Source of the DNA: an uncultured Bacteroides sp.
Lineage (GTDB): Bacteria; Bacteroidota; Bacteroidia; Bacteroidales; Bacteroidaceae
Direction: 5' to 3'
Assembly (NCBI RefSeq): GCF_949298305.1
Contig: NZ_CASFWU010000077.1
Coordinates: 1-13,426 of the forward strand
Length of the DNA: 13,426 nucleotides
Part shown: piece by piece, positions 1-9,272 of the stretch
Layout of the letters: every line of letters begins with the position of its first letter
How positions within the stretch are numbered: position 1 is the stretch's first letter
The notes under the pieces: generated by a model
Seen by the model: only the letters and a program-made list of their open reading frames with translations
The model's database searches: none
What the model was told of the DNA's origin: nothing
Made by a program: the position numbers and the translations under genes

Positions 1-1
1 G

Positions 2-2101
2 GCAAAACAGGCAGACGGTTCTGTAATGCTCCGCATGGGCAACACCATGCTGCTGGCTACTGTTTGTGCCGCAAAAGACGCAGTTCCCGGAACAGATTTC
101 ATGCCGCTTCAGGTAGAGTACAAAGAAAAATTCTCCGCATTCGGACGTTTCCCCGGCGGCTTCACCAAACGTGAAGGACGTGCTTCGGACTACGAAATTC
201 TGACTTGCCGCCTGGTTGACCGTGCTCTCCGCCCCTTATTCCCCGACAATTTCCACGCAGAAGTATATGTAAACATTATACTTTTTTCGGCCGACGGTGT
301 AGACATGCCCGACGCACTGGCCGGACTGGCCGCTTCTGCCGCATTGGCCGTATCGGACATTCCGTTCAACGGTCCCATCTCTGAGGTACGCGTGGCGCGT
401 ATCAACGGAGAGTTCGTCATCAACCCCACTTTCGAGCAACTGGAACAGGCCGACATGGACCTGATGGTAGGTGCCACCTACGAGAACATCATGATGGTGG
501 AAGGTGAAATGAAGGAAGTGTCCGAGCAAGACCTGCTGGCTGCCCTGAAGGCTGCTCACGAGGCCATCAAGCCCCAGTGCAAGGCCCAGATGGAACTGGC
601 CGAAGAGGTAGGTTCCACTGTGAAGCGCGAATACTGCCACGAGGTGAACGACGAAGACCTGCGCAAGGCCGTACACGATGCCTGCTACGCCAAGGCTTAC
701 GCCATCGCCAGCGAAGGCAACCGCGACAAGCATGCACGTGAGGATGCCTTTACCGCCATTTGCGACGAGTTCAAGGCACAGTTTACTGAAGAAGAACTGG
801 AAGAAAAGGCTCCGCTCATCGACCGCTACTATCACGACGTGGAGAAAGAGGCCATGCGCCGCTGCATCCTCGACGAAGGCAAGCGTCTGGACGGCCGCAA
901 GACGACGGAAATCCGCCCCATCTGGTGCGAGGTCAGCCCGCTGCCCGGCCCCCACGGCTCCTCTATCTTTACCCGTGGAGAGACTCAGTCTCTGTCTACA
1001 GTTACACTGGGTACCAAGTTGGACGAGAAAATCATCGACGACGTACTTGAGCACGGCAAGGAACGCTTCCTGCTGCACTACAACTTCCCCCCGTTCTCTA
1101 CGGGCGAAGCCAAGGCACAGCGTGGTGTAGGCCGTCGCGAAATCGGTCACGGACACCTGGCATGGCGCGCACTGAAAGGCCAGATTCCCGAAGACTATCC
1201 GTATGTGGTTCGTGTCGTTTCCGACATCCTCGAATCCAACGGCTCTTCCTCTATGGCTACCGTTTGTGCCGGTACACTGGCGCTGATGGATGCCGGTGTG
1301 AAGATTAAGAAACCCGTTTCAGGTATTGCAATGGGTCTTATCAAGAATCCGGGCGAAGAAAAATATGCTGTGCTTTCCGATATTCTGGGCGATGAAGACC
1401 ACTTGGGCGATATGGACTTCAAGGTAACAGGAACCAAAGACGGTATCACTGCCACACAGATGGATATCAAGGTAGACGGTCTGTCTTACGACATCCTCGA
1501 AAAGGCATTGTTGCAGGCTAAGGAAGGACGTGAATACATCCTCGGCAAACTGACCGAGTGTATCGCCGAACCTCGTGCCGACCTGAAACCGCATGCTCCG
1601 CGCATCGAGACCATGACTATTCCTAAAGAATTCATCGGTGCAGTCATTGGCCCGGGCGGAAAGATTATCCAGGGTATGCAGGAAGAGACGGGTGCAACCA
1701 TCACCATCGAGGAAATCGACAATGTCGGAAAGATTGAGATTGCCGGAACCAACAAGAAGAGCATCGACGATGCCATCCGCCTCATCAAGGCCATCGTGGC
1801 TGTTCCCGAAGTGGGCGAAGTCTACAAGGGCACCATCCGCTCCATCATGCCTTACGGCGCATTCGTTGAGTTCCTGCCCGGCCGCGACGGTCTGCTCCAC
1901 ATCTCCGAGATTGACTGGAGGCGTCTGGAGACCGTAGAGGAAGCCGGACTGAAGGAAGGCGACGAAATCGAAGTGAAGCTGCTGGACATCGACCCCAAGA
2001 CGGGCAAGTTCAAGCTGTCTCACAAGGTGCTGCTTCCGAAGCCCGAAGGCTATACGGAACGTCCCGAAAGACTCAGAAGAGAAAAGCGCTCCAACAACTG
2101 A
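2..2101 (+). CDS. pnp: Polyribonucleotide nucleotidyltransferase (PNPase), 5' partial
   Basis: PNPase is a cytoplasmic phosphorolytic 3'-to-5' exoribonuclease that degrades RNA to nucleoside diphosphates and can add 3' tails. The reading frame is already open at base 2 (A-K-Q-A-D-G-S-V before the first Met at 26), so the true start lies upstream and roughly the first two dozen residues are missing. Visible in order are the first RNase PH core (FSAFGRFPGGFTKREGR, DRALRPLFP), an all-helical linker, the second RNase PH core with GETQSL, FPPFSTGEAKAQRGVGRREI and the acidic metal-site stretch GDEDHLGDMDFKVTGT, a KH domain with the GPGG loop (about 1610-1800), and an S1 domain (GAFVEFLPGRDGLLHISEI, about 1805-2030). 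The C-terminal tail is short and basic. It ends in TGA and is followed 30 bp later by a strong terminator, so it is transcriptionally insulated from the next gene. The identity is not in doubt. Confidence 0.98.
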   Translation, partial: AKQADGSVMLRMGNTMLLATVCAAKDAVPGTDFMPLQVEYKEKFSAFGRFPGGFTKREGRASDYEILTCRLVDRALRPLFPDNFHAEVYVNIILFSADGVDMPDALAGLAASAALAVSDIPFNGPISEVRVARINGEFVINPTFEQLEQADMDLMVGATYENIMMVEGEMKEVSEQDLLAALKAAHEAIKPQCKAQMELAEEVGSTVKREYCHEVNDEDLRKAVHDACYAKAYAIASEGNRDKHAREDAFTAICDEFKAQFTEEELEEKAPLIDRYYHDVEKEAMRRCILDEGKRLDGRKTTEIRPIWCEVSPLPGPHGSSIFTRGETQSLSTVTLGTKLDEKIIDDVLEHGKERFLLHYNFPPFSTGEAKAQRGVGRREIGHGHLAWRALKGQIPEDYPYVVRVVSDILESNGSSSMATVCAGTLALMDAGVKIKKPVSGIAMGLIKNPGEEKYAVLSDILGDEDHLGDMDFKVTGTKDGITATQMDIKVDGLSYDILEKALLQAKEGREYILGKLTECIAEPRADLKPHAPRIETMTIPKEFIGAVIGPGGKIIQGMQEETGATITIEEIDNVGKIEIAGTNKKSIDDAIRLIKAIVAVPEVGEVYKGTIRSIMPYGAFVEFLPGRDGLLHISEIDWRRLETVEEAGLKEGDEIEVKLLDIDPKTGKFKLSHKVLLPKPEGYTERPERLRREKRSNN

Positions 2102-2130
2102 CGGACCAACCGTTTTCTCTATATAATAAT

Positions 2131-2163
2131 AAGGTGTACTGCTACGGCGGTACACCTTTTTTT
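2131..2163 (+). terminator. Rho-independent terminator of pnp
   Basis: A 12-bp stem (2131-2142 with 2147-2158, one G-T wobble) closes the four-base loop TACG, giving a C(UACG)G tetraloop of the very stable UNCG class. Seven T residues follow at 2157-2163. It sits 29 bp after the pnp stop codon. This is a textbook intrinsic terminator read from the sequence alone. Confidence 0.93.
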
Positions 2164-2168
2164 GTGCC

Positions 2169-2339
2169 TTGCGGCGTGAGGGCAATGGACCACAGATGAC
2201 ACAGAGAGGACAGATAATCACAGATTTTTATTTATTTTCTGCGTAAATCTGCGATAATCTGCGTTTTATTAACGATAAAACAACCTGTGCTCATCTGCAC
2301 CCTCGGTGTCATCTGTGGTCCATCGCCCCCACGCCGCAA
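2169..2339. repeat. Long imperfect palindromic intergenic repeat element
   Basis: The left arm (2169-2227) and right arm (2281-2339) are inverted copies. By hand about 49 of 59 positions pair, and the outermost 38 or so are almost perfect: ttgcggcgtg... and ...acgccgcaa at the ends, with a ccacagatgacac core. The 53-bp centre carries three close copies of the word atctgcg/tctgcg. It contains no ORF. The central word cgcagattatcgca (here on the - strand, 2250-2263) recurs exactly at 10506-10519, so this belongs to a dispersed intergenic family. It fills most of the 298-bp gap between pnp and the response regulator. Confidence 0.8.
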
Positions 2340-2372
2340 CGACCATTGAACGCTGATTTCTGAAAAAATCCG

Positions 2373-2380
2373 TATCTTTG
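2373..2380 (+). promoter_or_regulatory. Bacteroides-type -7 promoter box (TAnnTTTG)
   Basis: The bases tatctttg match the Bacteroidota housekeeping sigma -7 consensus TAnnTTTG exactly and lie 20 bp before the response-regulator ATG, implying a very short leader. A good -33 TTTG at the usual distance is not visible; the nearest candidates are badly spaced. The element lies just outside the palindromic repeat, so transcription would start downstream of it. Confidence 0.6.
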
Positions 2381-2399
2381 CCCCAAATACACAAAGACC

Positions 2400-3101
2400 A
2401 TGATCAAATTACTCCTGGTAGAAGACGACCCCAACCTGCGCTACGTGGTGCAGTGTGGACTGGAAGACATCATTGGCGGCTACGAAGTACAGACGGCTGC
2501 CAACGGCGCAGAAGGACTGAACGTATGGGAAACGTTCAGACCCGACATCATCATCAGCGACATCGACATGCCCGTGATGGACGGCTTCGAGATGGTACGG
2601 CGCATCCGCGAAACCGATGCCGACACGCCGATTCTGTTTGCTTCGGCCCTCACCTCACCCAAGGATGTGAAGCACGGCTACGAACTGGGCGTGAACAACT
2701 ACGTGAAGAAACCCTTCATAGCTGACGAACTGGATGCGCACATACACGCCATCTTGAAGATGACACAAGGCACGCACACCCGCACGGAAACGGGCTTCTG
2801 CAAGTTCGGCTCCTACACCCTGGACACCGAACACGGCACCCTGCGCAACGACCGTACCGGTCAGCGTCAGACACTGACCGCCACCGAAACCAAACTCCTG
2901 CAGATTCTGGCCCAGAACAAGAACGATACCGTCCGCCGCGAAGCCATCCTGAGCCGCTGCTGGAACACGGAAGACGATTACTTCGCCTCGCGCAGCCTCG
3001 ACGTCTTCGTCTCCAAGCTCCGCAAGCTCTTCGAAGCCGACGACGATATCGAAATCAAAACCATCCGTGGTGTGGGGCTGATGCTGGTGACTTCACTTTG
3101 A
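2400..3101 (+). CDS. OmpR/PhoB-family response regulator, orphan
   Basis: This is a 233-residue two-component response regulator, a cytoplasmic DNA-binding transcription factor. The receiver domain (about 1-118) has the acidic pair E8-D9-D10, the phospho-acceptor D54 in SDIDMPVMDG, S82 at the switch Thr/Ser position, the switch aromatic Y101 and the invariant K104 in KKPF. The C-terminal winged helix (about 145-230) has LTATETKLLQIL, a recognition helix around SRSLDVFVSKLRKLF and the closing hairpin IKTIRGVGLML. The length is normal for the family. The ATG at 2400 follows a -7 box by 20 bp and no better upstream start is seen. No histidine kinase lies on either side: pnp is upstream behind its own terminator, and the downstream genes converge on it. 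Targets and stimulus are unknown, and control of the neighbouring CAZyme operon is possible but unsupported. Confidence 0.93.
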   Translation: MIKLLLVEDDPNLRYVVQCGLEDIIGGYEVQTAANGAEGLNVWETFRPDIIISDIDMPVMDGFEMVRRIRETDADTPILFASALTSPKDVKHGYELGVNNYVKKPFIADELDAHIHAILKMTQGTHTRTETGFCKFGSYTLDTEHGTLRNDRTGQRQTLTATETKLLQILAQNKNDTVRREAILSRCWNTEDDYFASRSLDVFVSKLRKLFEADDDIEIKTIRGVGLMLVTSL

Positions 3102-3220
3102 AAAGTCCGATGCAGACGATTTCCGGATGGTTGAGAGGGTCACCAGAGGACTGCTTTCACCTGTACATGAAAAATGTTTTCAAATAGTAGCAGGTACAGA
3201 GGGGGAAATGTGCCTGCTGT

Positions 3221-3276
3221 AAAACGGTTTGGTGGATGCTTGCACGGTCCGTGAGCCATGCAAGCATCCACCAAAC
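3221..3276 (-). terminator. Possible terminator hairpin for the CAZyme operon
   Basis: Read on the - strand, the 18-bp perfect stem (3276-3259 with 3244-3227, 14-base loop) is followed by cgttttac, a weak four-T tract. It lies about 120 nt past the stop codon of the last operon gene. It is plausible as the 3' end of the operon transcript, but the T tract is short and the stem is made of the repeat described separately. Confidence 0.35.
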
Positions 3277-3346
3277 GTAATGCAAGCATCCACCGCGAGC
3301 CGTGCAAGCATCCACCAAACGTAATGCAAGCGTCTACCAAACAGGG
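3227..3346. repeat. Four tandem 22-bp units with one inverted copy
   Basis: Four abutting 22-bp units start at 3259, 3281, 3303 and 3325. Each opens with the 14-mer tgcaagcatccacc (two changes in the fourth). The remaining 8 bases alternate between aaacgtaa (units 1 and 3) and gcgagccg (unit 2), and the fourth ends aaacaggg. A gtgagcca before unit 1 resembles the unit 2 tail, so the true period is a 44-bp dimer. An inverted copy, gtttggtggatgcttgca, sits at 3227-3244 and matches 3259-3276 perfectly over 18 bp. A 22-bp period is not a multiple of three, which argues against coding. The array lies between convergent genes. Confidence 0.9.
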
Positions 3347-3396
3347 TGCGGAAGGAAGGTGTCTATTGCTTTGACACCTCCTCCGGAAGCAGGCCG

Positions 3397-4398
3397 TCAG
3401 CGGTTGCTGACACCCTTTTGGGTCTGTGTCACGGGCTGCATGGTGCCGTCAGCGTTGTAGCGGAGCTCGTCTACGCAGACAGCACGGCGACCGATGGCGC
3501 CCGCATGACCGTCGATGGTCAGTGCGGCGTTGTGATAGAACAGATACCACTTTCCGCCGAACTCGATGATGCCCGGATGGATGGTGAAGCTGTTCTCGGC
3601 CATGCCCGTCAGTTCGCCTTGGGGCGTCCAGGGCCCGGCAACGTTGGAAGCGGTGGCGTAGGAGATGGTCTCACGTCCTTTGCCCATCGAGGCATAGGTG
3701 AGGTAGTACATGCCGTCGCGCTCGTGCAGCCACGGTCCTTCCACATAGCGGGGCAAGTCGACAACCTGGATGTCGCCGTCCAGTTCCGTCATGTTGGGTT
3801 TCAGTTTGGCCAGGAAGCAGGTGCCGTTGCCCCAGCAGAGCCAGGCCTGCCCGTCGTTGTCTATCAGCACCGTGGGGTCGATGTCGTTCCACCACCCGCG
3901 CGCGCCGTTGTCGGTCATGTCGTCGGATACCAGCGGCTTGCCGATGGCGTCCTTGAAGGGACCCGTAGGGCTGTCGCTCACGGCCACTCCGACGGCCTTG
4001 CCCACATGGGGTTCGCCCGCCTGCACGGTGGTGTAGTAGTAGAACTTGCCGTCCTTCTCCACCACCTGCGAAGCCCAGGCCTCGCCCACGGCCCACTCGA
4101 AGTCGGTGGGTTTCAGCACAGAACCGTGGTCGGTCCAGGTCTGCATGTCTTTGGTGGAGTAGCAGAGCCACTCGGTGATGTTGAACTCACGCCCGCCCGA
4201 GGCCGTGTCCTGCCCTTCGTAGTACTCGTCGTGGCCCACGTAGAGGTAGAGCGTGCCGTCGTGAACCATCGGGGCGGGGTCGGCGGTGAACTTGTCCCTA
4301 ATCAGGGGGTTGCCTTCGTTGACGAATGTTTTCTGATTCACGGACGGAGCACAGGCCGCCAGTCCGAGCATGAGGCAGAAGAATGGAATTGTTTTCAT
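3397..4398 (-). CDS. GH43 glycosidase, lipoprotein (arabinofuranosidase/xylosidase type)
   Basis: This 333-residue exported enzyme has a lipobox L13-A14-A15-C16, predicting a lipid anchor. The residues after Cys16 (APSVN) lack the acidic surface-export signal known for Bacteroidota lipoproteins, so it probably faces the periplasm. The remainder is a single GH43 five-bladed propeller. The catalytic base is D40 in FTADPAP, the pKa-modulating Asp is D173 in NDIDPTV, and the general acid is E220 in YVEGPWLHERDGMYYLTYA. H274 in TIHPGI and YHN at 288-290 line the usual His region. There is no accessory module. GH43 enzymes of this type release alpha-L-arabinofuranose or beta-D-xylose, and the sequence does not decide which. 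It is the last gene of the operon, 40 bp after the GH43-GH8 gene, with an A-rich leader and no Shine-Dalgarno sequence, as usual in Bacteroides. Its N-terminus resembles the GH43 half of its neighbour, suggesting paralogy. Confidence 0.9.
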   Translation of the reverse strand: MKTIPFFCLMLGLAACAPSVNQKTFVNEGNPLIRDKFTADPAPMVHDGTLYLYVGHDEYYEGQDTASGGREFNITEWLCYSTKDMQTWTDHGSVLKPTDFEWAVGEAWASQVVEKDGKFYYYTTVQAGEPHVGKAVGVAVSDSPTGPFKDAIGKPLVSDDMTDNGARGWWNDIDPTVLIDNDGQAWLCWGNGTCFLAKLKPNMTELDGDIQVVDLPRYVEGPWLHERDGMYYLTYASMGKGRETISYATASNVAGPWTPQGELTGMAENSFTIHPGIIEFGGKWYLFYHNAALTIDGHAGAIGRRAVCVDELRYNADGTMQPVTQTQKGVSNR

Positions 4399-4438
4399 AA
4401 CTGTTGTTTTTATGGGTAAGTAAAATGGGAAATCGTTT

Positions 4439-6973
<2,535 letters not shown>

Positions 6974-6981
6974 AGTCTTGA

Positions 6982-6994
6982 CCCGCCTTGCGGG
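6982..6994 (-). promoter_or_regulatory. Small GC hairpin just before the GH43-GH8 start codon
   Basis: CCCGC and GCGGG flank a three-base loop, giving a perfect 5-bp stem. Its base is 8 nt upstream of the ATG at 6973 on the - strand, in the 77-bp gap after the upstream GH43 gene. It could stabilise the 5' end of a processed mRNA or modulate ribosome access. It could also be chance in GC-rich DNA. Confidence 0.3.
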
Positions 6995-7050
6995 AATTTA
7001 TGGGTGCAAAAGGAGCTGATTGTACAGTCTGTCATCGGCAAGATGGTCCG

Positions 7051-8508
7051 TCAATAGTCACGGAAGTTCCACTTGGAGTTGTCGCTGTTCATGTCGAACT
7101 TGCCCAGCGAAGGCGTGCTGTCGCCTACGGAGACAAGCACCAGCTCCTCGTCGGTGCCCGGCACCTGCTTGGGCAGAATGCGGTAGGTGCCGTCGGTCAG
7201 CTGCTCGATGCGCCACAGCTGCTCGGGAGCGCCTGTAAACTCGGGAACGGTGGTGACTTCGGCATCGGCCGTGGCTGCCAGCGCGCGGTTGGTGCCTTCA
7301 ATCACAATCTTGTAATAGGGACCGCCCAGGTAGCCTCCGGCGTCGGGCACGGCCGTGATGGTCCACTTCTGGTGCGGTCGGAACATGTAGTCGCCGATGC
7401 GTGCCGGGATGTTGCCTTCGGGCCAGGTGCCGATGACGTCCTGTAGCGTCTGCCGCTTCAGGGGCTCCATCGGTTCGTCGCTCTTCTCCCAGAAGCGGAA
7501 CTTGCCGCCCTGCATGCGGACAAAGTCCACAGCCAGCTCCAGGGCATAGCCTCTGCGCTCGGACTCTATCTCGTAGGTGCCTTCCTTGAAGAAGTCGCCT
7601 GCCACGGGCCAGTCATTGCGCCACAGCAGGGGCAGCACGCCCAGCACGCTGCGGCCCGCCCGTTCCAGGTCGGCCTCGAAGTGGCACGACATCTTCTCCA
7701 CGCCCTCGGTCACGATGAAGCGCCCGAAGTGTCCAGGTCCCACCAGCCCGTAGCGGGCGGCCAGCACCATCTTTCCGCCGCCTTGCAGCATGTCGCGGCC
7801 CATGTTGTCCAGGTAGGGGCCCGTCACCTTGCGCGAGCGTCCCACCACGATGTTGTAGGTGGAGTTGGGTCCGTCGCAGCAGGTGCCGTGCGTGCCCAGC
7901 AGGTAGTACCAGCCGTTGCGGTAGATGAGGTCGGTGGCCTCGCAGTCGATGGCAATGTTGACGGGTTCGTTGCCCTCCTTGCGCTTGCCGGTGGCCGGGT
8001 CAAGCTCCACCAGCCTGATGAAGCCGAAGTAGGTGCCGTAGGACAGCCACAGGCGTCCGTCCGTGGGGTCGAGCAGCAGGCCGGCGTCGATGGCGTCGCA
8101 GTCTTCGTCCTCGGCCGATGAGGCCACCACGACGGGGTCGGTATAGGCAAAGTCGGGAGAAGTGGGGTCCAGCGTCTTGTTCCACATGGTCAGCACCTGG
8201 CCGCTGTGTCCGCCGCCCAGTCCGCCGCCCGTGGCACTGTAGGCTATCAGGTAGCGGTCGCCTATCTTCACGGCATCGGGGGCTGCTCCGCGGCCGGGTC
8301 TCACCCCGCCGCCGTGCCACGTCCAGCCGTCTTCCGAAATCAGTCCGCCTCCGCCCGTGCCGAAGGTGTAATACTTGCCGTCGCACTCCATGATGGTGGA
8401 CGGGTCGTGTATGTATGGTTCGCCAATTTGTGCAGCCGCTTCTCCGCCCGTCCATGCGGACAGCAGGGCTGTCATGCCCAGAAAGATGTTTCTTGTCTTC
8501 ATAGTCAT
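7051..8508 (-). CDS. GH43-family glycosidase with C-terminal ricin-like beta-trefoil
   Basis: This 485-residue exported protein has a type I signal (about 1-27, cut near AAA-Q). The GH43 propeller spans about 30-335: the base is D35 in YIHDPST, the modulator is probably D141 in DAIDAG, the general acid is probably E190 in DCEATDLIYRNGWYYL, and H260 is in GPGHFG. It is closer in style to the arabinanase-like GH43 groups than to the other two GH43 proteins here. The C-terminus (about 340-485) shows three evenly spaced Trp motifs, HQKWTI, EQLWRI and NSKWNF (W382, W432, W480), as in ricin-type lectin folds, suggesting carbohydrate binding. The first ATG overlaps the upstream stop codon as ATGA; a second ATG two codons in (8502) gives the more usual MKTRN start, and either implies translational coupling. 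The subfamily and substrate (arabinan or arabinoxylan) are undetermined. Confidence 0.85.
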   Translation of the reverse strand: MTMKTRNIFLGMTALLSAWTGGEAAAQIGEPYIHDPSTIMECDGKYYTFGTGGGGLISEDGWTWHGGGVRPGRGAAPDAVKIGDRYLIAYSATGGGLGGGHSGQVLTMWNKTLDPTSPDFAYTDPVVVASSAEDEDCDAIDAGLLLDPTDGRLWLSYGTYFGFIRLVELDPATGKRKEGNEPVNIAIDCEATDLIYRNGWYYLLGTHGTCCDGPNSTYNIVVGRSRKVTGPYLDNMGRDMLQGGGKMVLAARYGLVGPGHFGRFIVTEGVEKMSCHFEADLERAGRSVLGVLPLLWRNDWPVAGDFFKEGTYEIESERRGYALELAVDFVRMQGGKFRFWEKSDEPMEPLKRQTLQDVIGTWPEGNIPARIGDYMFRPHQKWTITAVPDAGGYLGGPYYKIVIEGTNRALAATADAEVTTVPEFTGAPEQLWRIEQLTDGTYRILPKQVPGTDEELVLVSVGDSTPSLGKFDMNSDNSKWNFRDY

Positions 8509-9215
8509 TGGTAACTGATAGTCATGTTTTTGACGGGAGCGCCATTCTCATCGACAAAACGGATGCAGAAGTCGCTCATGCCGGGGCCGTTGATGACGGC
8601 ACCGCGCACAATGTTCTTTCCTTTCTTCAGGGTGAGGCGGCGCGACATGCAGTCGTCCCGCACCATGCGGCGGTCGCCGGAGAGGATGACGGCCTCTTCG
8701 CCGTTCAGCCACCACATCGAGGCCGAGTTGGAACCTACGGCCATCCTGACGCCGCTGATTTCCTCGGGGCAGTCGATGACGGTGACGGCCCAGAACAGCA
8801 CGCCGTAGACCTGTTTCTTCAGTCCCGAAGCGAAGCGGAAGAGTTTCACATTGAATAGCTTGCTCTCAAGCGCGTGCCACGTGAGTTTCTGTTTCCCCAC
8901 CCGCACGCGGTCGCCGTCCGTGGGGACGACGGTGAACTGTCCGGGGAAATACTCCGTCGCAAAGGCCTCGCGGATGTAGCTGTCTGTAAAGGCCGTGTTG
9001 CTGCGGTTGGGTTTGTCTATCGGCTCCAGCAGCAGCCAGCGGCGGATGAAGCCGTCGTCGTCCGGCGTCATGACGCCTTCCGTCGGTGCCGAGAAGTAGG
9101 GCTCCAGCCCCTCGGCTATCTTTTTCTTCTGCGCATGGACGGGCAGGCCCATCAGCAATACCAGGCAGACCGCCAGCCACGCTTTCCAATCAATGAATTG
9201 CATCGTTATCGTCAT
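8505..9215 (-). CDS. Exported protein of unknown function, xylan-cluster associated
   Basis: I do not recognise a named family with confidence. The 236-residue product begins with a type I signal (Met1 or Met5 start; hydrophobic WLAVCLVLLMGLPVHA, then QKKK). C17 lies inside the hydrophobic core after Val and is not a convincing lipobox. The mature part has a conserved-looking opening DDDGFIRRWLLLEPI (52-66), TWHAL (112-116), then GSNSASMWWLNGEE (161-174), LKKGKNIV (196-203) and DFCIRFVDENG (215-225). The last three resemble the end of galactose-binding-like or PA14-like jelly-roll domains, where a Gly-Ser and an xWLNGxE turn precede a lysine-rich strand. No Ser-His-Asp esterase motif or glycosidase acid pair is evident. 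It is likely an accessory carbohydrate-binding or scaffolding protein. It is coupled to the GH43-trefoil gene by a 4-bp overlap and follows the second esterase by 57 bp. Confidence 0.8.
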   Translation of the reverse strand: MTITMQFIDWKAWLAVCLVLLMGLPVHAQKKKIAEGLEPYFSAPTEGVMTPDDDGFIRRWLLLEPIDKPNRSNTAFTDSYIREAFATEYFPGQFTVVPTDGDRVRVGKQKLTWHALESKLFNVKLFRFASGLKKQVYGVLFWAVTVIDCPEEISGVRMAVGSNSASMWWLNGEEAVILSGDRRMVRDDCMSRRLTLKKGKNIVRGAVINGPGMSDFCIRFVDENGAPVKNMTISYQ

Positions 9216-9231
9216 TTAGTTGTTGGGAAAA

Positions 9232-9258
9232 TGCCCGTCCCCCCCTGCGAGAACGGGC
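9232..9258 (-). terminator. Intercistronic hairpin, weak terminator or attenuator
   Basis: In the 57-bp gap after the second esterase, GCCCGT and ACGGGC (9233-9238 and 9253-9258) pair perfectly across a 14-base loop. On the - strand the stem is followed by attttccc. The four-T tract and short stem suggest partial termination or a processing site that would lower expression of the four downstream genes. It is not a full terminator by eye. Confidence 0.35.
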
Positions 9259-9272
9259 TATCCGTCAGACTC

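Noticed and set aside
3140..3340. Small - strand frame of 66 codons across the 22-bp repeats
   Set aside because: The 22-bp period shifts frame each unit, so the peptide is not a true repeat protein, and there is no start context or homology cue.
3259..3346. CRISPR array
   Set aside because: The units abut with alternating 8-base tails rather than 30-40 bp unique spacers, and no cas gene is present.
3357..3379. Stem aggtgtc/gacacct as a terminator for the response regulator or the GH43 gene
   Set aside because: It has a 7-bp stem with a 9-base loop and no T tract on either strand, so it is weaker than the 3227-3276 hairpin.
3396..3411. Perfect GTCAGC/GCTGAC stem over the GH43 stop codon
   Set aside because: It overlaps the end of the coding sequence and has no T tract; most likely chance.
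3346..4419. + strand open frame opposite the GH43 lipoprotein, starting inside the repeat region
   Set aside because: No recognisable domain and low-complexity Val/Gly/His composition; the GH43 reading on the other strand is unambiguous.
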